This document shows, in pieces, positions 46,665 through 52,378 of a stretch of 52,378 bases of DNA. Positions within the stretch are counted from its first letter, which is position 1; each line of letters opens with the position of its first letter. The DNA comes from an uncultured Lachnospiraceae bacterium (GTDB lineage: Bacteria > Bacillota > Clostridia > Lachnospirales > Lachnospiraceae): positions 1-52,378 of the forward strand of contig CANCYO010000014.1 in assembly GCA_947382415.1 (NCBI GenBank), given 5' to 3'. The translations under genes were made by a program, and so were the position numbers. The notes below the pieces were generated by a model. The model searched no databases, was not told the DNA's origin, and saw only the letters and a list, made by a program, of their open reading frames with translations.

Positions 46665-47577
46665 TCTGATCTCCTAAACCTCCATCCGAATAAATCTCAA
46701 AACTGTCCGGCCATGCCCTGCAGATCAGAACCAGACCGCATCTGCGCGCCATCTCCACCGCCTCCAAAGTGGGGACCGCCTTCGACACCAGCACCGGAAT
46801 TCCCGCTGCCACAGCCTTTCGCACCATATCCGTGGGCACCCGCCCCGTAGTAAAAAGCATACAGCTCTCCGGCGCAATGCCCATTCGCGCCCCGTAACCG
46901 ATGGCCTTGTCCATGGCGTTATGCCTGCCGATATCCTCCGTCCGATAGAGCACACTTCCCTCTCTGCCAAGCATACAGCCGTGAATGCCGCCGGTACGCT
47001 TATGCAGCCGAAAATCCTCCGCAAAGGCGTCTGCCAGTCCGAATATCCACTCCGGCTTCCAAACGCCCGGCCCGGACAGTCTGCATTCCGGCTTCTGCGC
47101 CGTCCCATACGCCGTCCCGGGCTGTGCCTTATCTACAGCCTCCTCCCGCTGCAACAACACCACATTGTCCGTACAGCAGGTAGGCTCCTCCGTCTGCGCT
47201 GCACAAAACTTCATATCCCGTTTCAGAAACACCCTGACCCGATTACCGCTCTCGCAGAGATAAAGGCCCTCGATGTCTTCCGCTCCCGCAATGATCTGCT
47301 CCGTGATCAGGCGGCCCACCACCAGATTTTCCAGATCCTCCCCCGTACAGACCAGCCGCGCCACGGTCTGTTCGTTGACCACAATCTCCAGACGGTGCTC
47401 CCGCAGGATATCGCGCTCCACGTTTTCCCCTGCAGCAGGCTCTCCCGCCCCGGTGTCATTTCGCACCAGCCTTGCCGTAAGCTTTACTGTTGTACTGTCC
47501 AAACCTTTGTCTCCCTTCTCTCTGTCCCACATTCCACAGACGCCCCTGCCGATACCCCCGGTCACTGTCTGGCGCAT
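46657..47577 (-). CDS. fdhD: Formate dehydrogenase sulfurtransferase FdhD
   Basis: The frame of 306 aa encodes FdhD, which passes sulfur from a cysteine desulfurase to the Mo/W cofactor of formate dehydrogenase. Family marks are ERDILREHRLEIVVNEQ, TGEDLENLVVGRLITEQ, KRTGGIHGCML, TEDIGRHNAMDKAIG and FTTGRVPTDMVRKA. The cysteine loop reads EEPTCCTDN, where other members have CxxC. The start is unsure: the ATG at 47577 overlaps the MOSC/MoaB gene by 16 bases, and a TTG at 47502 with GGGAG eight bases upstream would give about 281 aa, nearer the family length. It supports activity of FdhA. Confidence 0.93.
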   Translation of the reverse strand: MRQTVTGGIGRGVCGMWDREKGDKGLDSTTVKLTARLVRNDTGAGEPAAGENVERDILREHRLEIVVNEQTVARLVCTGEDLENLVVGRLITEQIIAGAEDIEGLYLCESGNRVRVFLKRDMKFCAAQTEEPTCCTDNVVLLQREEAVDKAQPGTAYGTAQKPECRLSGPGVWKPEWIFGLADAFAEDFRLHKRTGGIHGCMLGREGSVLYRTEDIGRHNAMDKAIGYGARMGIAPESCMLFTTGRVPTDMVRKAVAAGIPVLVSKAVPTLEAVEMARRCGLVLICRAWPDSFEIYSDGGLGDQNE

Positions 47578-48491
47578 TCTCCTGCGTCTCCCCGCATGAT
47601 CTCAAGGCCATGTTCCAGCGTAGGCAGAATATATTCCAGACTCTCCCTCACCGCTTTGGGGCTTCCCGGCAGATTGACGATCAGCGTCCGTCCCCGTATC
47701 ACGCTCACGGCCCTGCTCAGCATGGCCCTCGGCGTAATCTGCAAACTGTAGGCGCGAATGGCCTCGGCGATACCCGGCACATTTTTATCCGCCGCCCGAA
47801 GCGTTGCCTCAGGCGTATTGTCCCGGGGTGAAAGCCCTGTGCCTCCTGTGGTGAAGACCACATCCACCCCCTCCTCGTCCGCAAGACGCACCAGCTCCTG
47901 ATACAACGCCTCCTCATCATCCGGCAGAATCCGCTGACTCCTTACATGATACCCCGCAGGCTCGATCAGCTCACGGATGGCCGGACCTGCGGCATCCTCC
48001 CGCTCCCCATTGCTTCCCTTATCGCTGGCAGTGACGATACCCGCCGTAAACAGGTAGGGCTTCGCCCCCAGACAAAGCTCGTCCCCTACACGGATAACGC
48101 CTCCCTGCAGCACTCTGGCAAACACGCCCTCCCTTGGCATGATACAGTCTCCCACCTGATGAAATATCTCACACTCCGAATGACATTTCTTGCCGATCTG
48201 GGTAATCTCCAACACCACGTCATTACAGGTAAAAACCGTCCCCACCGGAAATGTCTTAAAATCAAAGCCCTCCACCAGGAGATTTTCTCCGAAGGCTCCG
48301 TCCGCCACCTGCGCCCCCCTGGCCCGGAAGCGCTCCACCTCGTCAAAGGACAAAAGGCTCACCTGCCTGTGCCATTTTCCCGCATGGGCGTCCCCCTTCA
48401 GACCAAAATTTTCCACAAATTCCGCAGAACCCACATTCTGCTTAGCTGTGCCTTTTTTCTCACTGATGCACACCGCAACTACTTTTCCCAT
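47562..48491 (-). CDS. MOSC domain / MoaB (MogA-like) fusion, molybdenum cofactor maturation
   Basis: From MGKVVAVCISEKKGT (ATG at 48491, GAGG 9 bases upstream) the protein has 309 aa. Residues 1-145 are a MOSC domain (NFGLKGDAHAGKWHRQVSLL; FGENLLVEGFDF; CHSECEIF). Residues about 147-305 are a MoaB/MogA domain (TAGIVTASDKGSNGERED; FTTGGTGLSPRDNTPEA; NLPGSPKAV). The second domain adenylylates molybdopterin before metal insertion; the MOSC part is thought to bind or carry cofactor sulfur. Both reactions belong to late Moco steps. It sits between moaA and fdhD. Confidence 0.92.
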   Translation of the reverse strand: MGKVVAVCISEKKGTAKQNVGSAEFVENFGLKGDAHAGKWHRQVSLLSFDEVERFRARGAQVADGAFGENLLVEGFDFKTFPVGTVFTCNDVVLEITQIGKKCHSECEIFHQVGDCIMPREGVFARVLQGGVIRVGDELCLGAKPYLFTAGIVTASDKGSNGEREDAAGPAIRELIEPAGYHVRSQRILPDDEEALYQELVRLADEEGVDVVFTTGGTGLSPRDNTPEATLRAADKNVPGIAEAIRAYSLQITPRAMLSRAVSVIRGRTLIVNLPGSPKAVRESLEYILPTLEHGLEIMRGDAGECARQ

Positions 48492-48530
48492 CCTGATTAA
48501 CCTCACCTTTCCACCAAACTTTTTTCCACA

Positions 48531-49523
48531 CTACCCGCCTATCTGCACCATTTTCCTATTATCCGAATCCTGCACATCCGCATCCCCGCCCATCTTATCA
48601 AAATCATGATGCATGGGCTTTTGTTCCACTGCCGCCAGAATCGCCGTCCGAAGCTCCTCATCTGTACCTCCGCCTCGCAAAAGCGGTTTCAGCTCCACTC
48701 CCGCATTATATTGCAAACAGAGCTTCAGCCGCCCCTCCGCCGTGAGACGAATACGGTTACACTCCCCGCAAAACCTGTGGGACATGGGACTGATAAAACC
48801 AATCTTTCCAATAAATCCATCAAACTCATAATACCGTGCGGGCCCGTTCCCCCGTTTCACCCCGTCCGGAAGCGGCCGGGCCTCCCCGTATCGGGACACA
48901 AGCCCCTCCAGCACCTCCTCAGAAGGAATCCCATGAAACTGCCTGCCGCAGCCCACAGGCATCAGCTCAATAAAGCGCACATCCACAGGCAGACGCCTTG
49001 CCAGCGCGGCCACCTCCGCAAGCCTCCCCGCATTCCACTCCCTGCAGGGCACACAGTTTATCTTTACACGGATGCCTGCCGCAGCACAACTCTCAATCGC
49101 CGCCAACACCTTCCCACAGGCATCCACCCCCGTAATCTCCCGAAAAATCCCGGGATCAACCGTGTCCAGACTGATATTTACCGCCGTCATCCCTGCCTCA
49201 ACAAGCCCGGGAAGCTGCTCCTCCAACAGCACACCATTGGTAGTAAGCGCAATCTCCCCGATATTTTCCATCTCATGAACCGCCTTCACCAGACTCACCA
49301 GATTCTTGCGCACCAGGGGCTCACCGCCGGTAAAACGCACACTCCGAATCCCCAGCCCCGCCATGATTCCCGTTACCCTGGCCAGCTCCTCCAGCGACAG
49401 CACTTCCTCATGAGGAATGAGCTCCACACCTCCGGACGGCATACAATATTTACATCTCAAATTACATTTATCCGTCACCGATATCCGCAGATAATCGATG
49501 CGTCTTCCAAAACGATCCTGCAT
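48531..49523 (-). CDS. moaA: GTP 3',8-cyclase MoaA
   Basis: The 330-aa radical SAM enzyme makes the first pterin intermediate of molybdopterin. N-terminal cluster: CNLRCKYC (Cys20, Cys24, Cys27). C-terminal cluster: FCGECNRIRLTAEGRLKLCL. The GGEPLVRKNL motif binds SAM, and the C-terminal Gly-Gly (MVQIGG) required for activity is present. The ATG lies one base after the modC stop. moaC and moaE/moaD are not in this window and must be elsewhere if the pathway is complete. Confidence 0.96.
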   Translation of the reverse strand: MQDRFGRRIDYLRISVTDKCNLRCKYCMPSGGVELIPHEEVLSLEELARVTGIMAGLGIRSVRFTGGEPLVRKNLVSLVKAVHEMENIGEIALTTNGVLLEEQLPGLVEAGMTAVNISLDTVDPGIFREITGVDACGKVLAAIESCAAAGIRVKINCVPCREWNAGRLAEVAALARRLPVDVRFIELMPVGCGRQFHGIPSEEVLEGLVSRYGEARPLPDGVKRGNGPARYYEFDGFIGKIGFISPMSHRFCGECNRIRLTAEGRLKLCLQYNAGVELKPLLRGGGTDEELRTAILAAVEQKPMHHDFDKMGGDADVQDSDNRKMVQIGG

Positions 49524-50600
49524 TTATCTCTCCATCAAAATAATTTTCTGTTCAGGAATGCGCAGGCACAAAGACCCGCCCCGGCAAATAACACGCTCTC
49601 GAATATCATTCCACTCCTCCTTGGAAAACTCAGCGGTAAGAACCGAATAATCCCCCGTCTGCTCCCCGCAACAATTCCGAAAAAGGATCACCATGGAAAA
49701 AGTGTCCTCAATTTCCCGAATGATATCACAAACCAAAGTATTATATGCATCCTGCTCCGACACCTCATCCACAACTTCAAAATAATGTGCCCGCACAGCC
49801 GCATACCTCCATGTCTGTTCCGACACATCGCCCTCATTCCCCGTCCTCAGACAGATTCCCCAATCCAGTGCAAACAAACCATCCTCCCGCGGCTCCAGCC
49901 TGCTGACATTCTTACATCCGGTGAGCAAAGTGGCCGCCAGTGTGCGGGGCGCCTCAAAAAGATCCCGCTTAGGCCTGATATCCGCCACCTTCCCGTTTTC
50001 CATGACCGCGATACGGTCCGTCAGCCGATAAACCTCATTCCTGTCATGAGAGACAAACACTACCCGCCTGCCATACTCATCCAATATCTCCATCAGCTCC
50101 CGCTCCAACCTGGCCTTCAGATAATTATCCAAAGCCGAAAACGGCTCGTCCAACAACAGATAATCCGGCTTTGCCGCCAGCATTCTGGCCAGCGCCACCC
50201 TCTGCTTCTGCCCGCCGGAGAGCTGGGCCGGATAAAGCCCCTCCTTTCCCTCCAGGCAAAACCGCGCCGCCAGCTCTCCGGCCTTCTCCTTATCCCTCGT
50301 ACCGCACAAAATATTCTCAAACACCGTCATATTGGGAAACAGGGCATAATCCTGAAACAGATAACCGATCCTGCGCTTTCTGGCAGGCAGATTGATTCGC
50401 TTCTCAGAATCAAAAAGCGTCCTCCCATCCAGTCTGATCACTCCTCTGTCCGGCCGCTCAATCCCTGCAATACACTTTAACGTCAGACTCTTACCGCAGC
50501 CGGAGGCTCCCAAAATAGCAAAAACCTCCCCCTCAGTCTCAAAACAAACTTTCAGGCGAAAGGAACCCAGCGTCTTCTCTATATCCACAAACAGGGACAT
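49524..50600 (-). CDS. modC: Molybdate ABC transporter ATP-binding protein ModC
   Basis: From MSLFVDIEKTLGSFRL (ATG at 50600, GGAGGTG 7 bases upstream) the protein has 358 aa. Walker A is GASGCGKS (about 33-40), the signature is LSGGQKQRVALARML, Walker B is LLLDEPFSALD. The C-terminal 120 residues fit an oxyanion-binding (TOBE-like) region but are diverged. It energises ModB and feeds oxyanion for FdhA cofactor. The gene ends one base before moaA. Confidence 0.92.
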   Translation of the reverse strand: MSLFVDIEKTLGSFRLKVCFETEGEVFAILGASGCGKSLTLKCIAGIERPDRGVIRLDGRTLFDSEKRINLPARKRRIGYLFQDYALFPNMTVFENILCGTRDKEKAGELAARFCLEGKEGLYPAQLSGGQKQRVALARMLAAKPDYLLLDEPFSALDNYLKARLERELMEILDEYGRRVVFVSHDRNEVYRLTDRIAVMENGKVADIRPKRDLFEAPRTLAATLLTGCKNVSRLEPREDGLFALDWGICLRTGNEGDVSEQTWRYAAVRAHYFEVVDEVSEQDAYNTLVCDIIREIEDTFSMVILFRNCCGEQTGDYSVLTAEFSKEEWNDIRERVICRGGSLCLRIPEQKIILMER

Positions 50601-50602
50601 CG

Positions 50603-51298
50603 TCACTCACCTCCCCTGCCTTTTCTGTTCCGTTCCACGATATAATTCATCAAAAACACGGACACAAAGGAAATGAGCATGATCACCGCCACCCAGCGAA
50701 ACGCAAGCTCCCTGTTCCCGCTCTGCATGGCTGTATAGACCGCCACAGACATGGTCTGCGTCTTTCCGGGAATATTGCCCGCGATCATGATCGTGGCTCC
50801 AAACTCCCCCAAGGCTCTGGCAAAGGCCAGAATAACCGCCGCCATAATTCCGGGACGGGCCACGGGAAGCAAGATCCGAAAGAAAATCCTGATCTCAGAC
50901 ATCCCCAGAGTCCTGGCCGCATGAATCAAATCAGCATCCACCTGCTCAAACGCTCCCCTGGCCGTGCGATACATAATGGGAAACGCCACTGCCACCGCCG
51001 CGATCACCGCGCCCTGCCAGGTAAAGATCACCGCTGCACCGCACTGCTCCAACAGCTTTCCCAACGCACTGTTCCTGCCAAACAAAAGCAACAGGAAAAA
51101 TCCCACCACCGTAGGCGGAAGCACCATGGGGAGGGAAAAAACTCCATCCACCACGCCCTTCCACTTCCCCAAAGCCATCACAAGCCTGGCCGCCGCCAGT
51201 CCCAAAAAGAAGGTGAATACGGTGGCGGTCACCGCCACCTTCACCGAAATCCACAAAGGCGTATAATCCATTTCTCCTCGCATTCCGCCGCCAATCAC
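50603..51298 (-). CDS. modB: Molybdate ABC transporter permease ModB
   Basis: The 231-aa permease has five membrane helices and the ATPase-coupling loop GEFGATIMIAGNIPGKTQTM (about 163-182), as expected for ModB. MVLPPTVVGFFLLLLFG is the typical second helix. The GTG at 51298 overlaps the modA stop (GTGA). Two in-frame ATGs at codons 6 and 10 are alternative starts; none has an ideally spaced ribosome site. It is coupled to modA on one side and modC on the other. Confidence 0.93.
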   Translation of the reverse strand: MIGGGMRGEMDYTPLWISVKVAVTATVFTFFLGLAAARLVMALGKWKGVVDGVFSLPMVLPPTVVGFFLLLLFGRNSALGKLLEQCGAAVIFTWQGAVIAAVAVAFPIMYRTARGAFEQVDADLIHAARTLGMSEIRIFFRILLPVARPGIMAAVILAFARALGEFGATIMIAGNIPGKTQTMSVAVYTAMQSGNRELAFRWVAVIMLISFVSVFLMNYIVERNRKGRGGE

Positions 51299-52170
51299 TG
51301 CGGCCCGATCTGTCTCCCGCTGTCTGCCTTCGAGAAACCATAGCTCTCAAACAACTCCAGAATCTCCTCCGTCTGCAGATACTCCACAAACTCCTCTGCT
51401 TCCTCCGCATGAGCGCTGCCCTTCACAACCCCCACAGGATAAACCACCCGCTTACAGGAACCCTCCGGAGCCTCCGCCACAATCTTTACCCCCTCCGTGC
51501 TATAAGCGTCCGTGGCATACACCACACCGCAGTCCACATCTCCGGTCTCCACCCAGGAGAGCACAGCGCGCACATCGGAACCATAATTTGCCTTGGCCTT
51601 CACCGCATCCAACAGTCCCAGCGAAGCAAAAACCTCCTCGGCATACTGCCCCACCGGCACACTCTCCGGCTCACCCAAGCCAACCATTCTCACCTTATCC
51701 GCAGCAACCTCCTCAAAAGAACCGATCTCCACACCACTGTCCGCAGGCACCACCAGCACGATCTTATTCTCCAAAAGCTCCACAACGGAGTCAGAATCCA
51801 TCAATCCCTTTTCATCCAGCGCATCCATCTGCTTCACCGCCGCAGACAAAAAAATATCCGCCGGAGCCCCCTCCTCAATCTGGGCCTGCAAAGCGCCGGA
51901 ACTCCCATAAGAAAAATTCAGCCTGACATTCTCATGCTCCGCCTCATACCGCTCCCCAATCTCAGCGCACACATCCGTCAGAGAAGCCGCCGCCAAAACC
52001 GTCAGCTCCACCGTCCCCTGCGAACCTCCCGCAGGCTTACCGCACCCGCAGGCAACCACAAATACCGCCGCTGCCACCAACAACCCAAATCCCCACATCC
52101 TTTTTGCGCTCCCAATTCTTCCAACATTACCTTTATTCGTATAATGTTTTTTCACATATTGTTTTATCAT
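51295..52170 (-). CDS. modA: Molybdate/tungstate-binding lipoprotein ModA
   Basis: The 291-aa protein is the substrate-binding part of the transporter. A long basic N-terminus (1-25) precedes a lipoprotein signal GLLVAAAVFVVAC with Cys41, and then a ModA domain: TVLAAASLTDVCAEIGERYE, FSYGSSGALQAQIEEGAPAD, SVPVGQYAEEVFASLGLLD, DCGVVYATDAY. Anchored outside. AAGGGG lies 6 bases before the ATG; a start at codon 25 is possible. First gene of the Mo operon. Metal choice, molybdate or tungstate, cannot be told. Confidence 0.94.
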   Translation of the reverse strand: MIKQYVKKHYTNKGNVGRIGSAKRMWGFGLLVAAAVFVVACGCGKPAGGSQGTVELTVLAAASLTDVCAEIGERYEAEHENVRLNFSYGSSGALQAQIEEGAPADIFLSAAVKQMDALDEKGLMDSDSVVELLENKIVLVVPADSGVEIGSFEEVAADKVRMVGLGEPESVPVGQYAEEVFASLGLLDAVKAKANYGSDVRAVLSWVETGDVDCGVVYATDAYSTEGVKIVAEAPEGSCKRVVYPVGVVKGSAHAEEAEEFVEYLQTEEILELFESYGFSKADSGRQIGPQ

Positions 52171-52328
52171 ACAACGCCCCTTCCCGTCTTTTTCTTAGAC
52201 TATCTTATCCTGAGACATTGTGCCTGCTGCATTCCGCCGGGATCGAGGCAGTGGGAGTCTGGGAGGCTGCTGCCGGCATTGGCGGGGATTGGTGCGTTTT
52301 CTTATAGTGCGGTTCGGGAAGTCAGGGT

Positions 52329-52377
52329 GAAACGCGCACGGATGCGCGTTTCAGGTTCTGCAGTGCATGGATGCACT
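52329..52377. repeat. Pair of perfect hairpins at the window edge
   Basis: GAAACGCGCA (52329-52338) with TGCGCGTTTC (52343-52352), 10-bp stem and loop CGGA; then AGTGCAT (52362-52368) with ATGCACT (52371-52377). Both loops share the GGATGC-type sequence around them. No protein gene was found in 52171-52378. They could be part of a repeated intergenic element or an RNA that continues beyond the window. Confidence 0.6.
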
Positions 52378-52378
52378 T

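Noticed and set aside
48606..50480. A 624-codon plus-strand frame over moaA and modC
   Set aside because: Antisense to two confirmed genes; low-complexity His/Pro/Arg sequence.
52171..52378. Moco riboswitch or ModE operator before modA
   Set aside because: No match to the known motifs could be made.

Overview
The window looks like the chromosome of a gut-type, spore-forming Clostridia bacterium, most likely a Lachnospiraceae member. This is inferred from an alpha/beta-type small acid-soluble spore protein, AGGAGG-type ribosome binding sites nearly everywhere, a bile-salt-hydrolase-like enzyme, pectin and xylan enzymes, and a cysteine-type formate dehydrogenase with its own molybdenum-cofactor operon. 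No rRNA, tRNA or CRISPR array was seen. Almost all starts below were chosen by ribosome-binding site, so several genes are shorter than the longest open frame.

Left end (1-1225): a candidate type I toxin-antitoxin locus (34-aa holin-like peptide facing a convergent small RNA promoter), then a decayed group IIC intron sitting directly behind the terminator of the next gene. 1.2-11.7 kb: GH43 glycosidase with a divergent AraC regulator, a PTS IIA-like protein without its phosphorylatable histidines, a cold-shock protein with a long structured leader, MntP, a GH105 pectin enzyme followed by a chemoreceptor, and a sigma / anti-sigma / atypical response regulator / TraX cluster. 11.9-18.0 kb: housekeeping block tig, clpP, clpX, engB, AI-2E-type membrane protein, truA. 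18.1-23.1 kb: a pRiA4b-ORF3/SEC-C gene broken by two frameshifts, then the ACT regulator-hom-lysC threonine/lysine branch genes. 23.2-31.8 kb: BlaI-type repressor, secreted serpin, glyA, malic enzyme, a radical SAM protein, a DUF4364 regulator, rarA and a bile salt hydrolase-like protein.

31.8-34.0 kb holds the most unusual locus: a RyR-domain protein followed by a protein with a SLOG/Rossmann-like N-terminus and a four-helix membrane region. It is driven by its own promoter through a leader containing five 12-bp repeats that can be read as a repetitive leader peptide. bsh and rarA follow on the same strand with only about 30 bases between genes. 34.0-35.1 kb carries the spore protein and a two-copy DUF305 protein, both with candidate sporulation-sigma promoters.

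Right half: fsa, the formate dehydrogenase pair (NuoF-like/GltD-like flavoprotein plus FdhA), a second chemoreceptor, a YtrA-like GntR-ABC-CPBP operon, and a tight seven-gene operon modA-modB-modC-moaA-MOSC/MoaB-fdhD-ECF S component. The last operon supplies molybdate or tungstate, cofactor and sulfuration for FdhA about 6 kb away, so the two operons form one functional unit.
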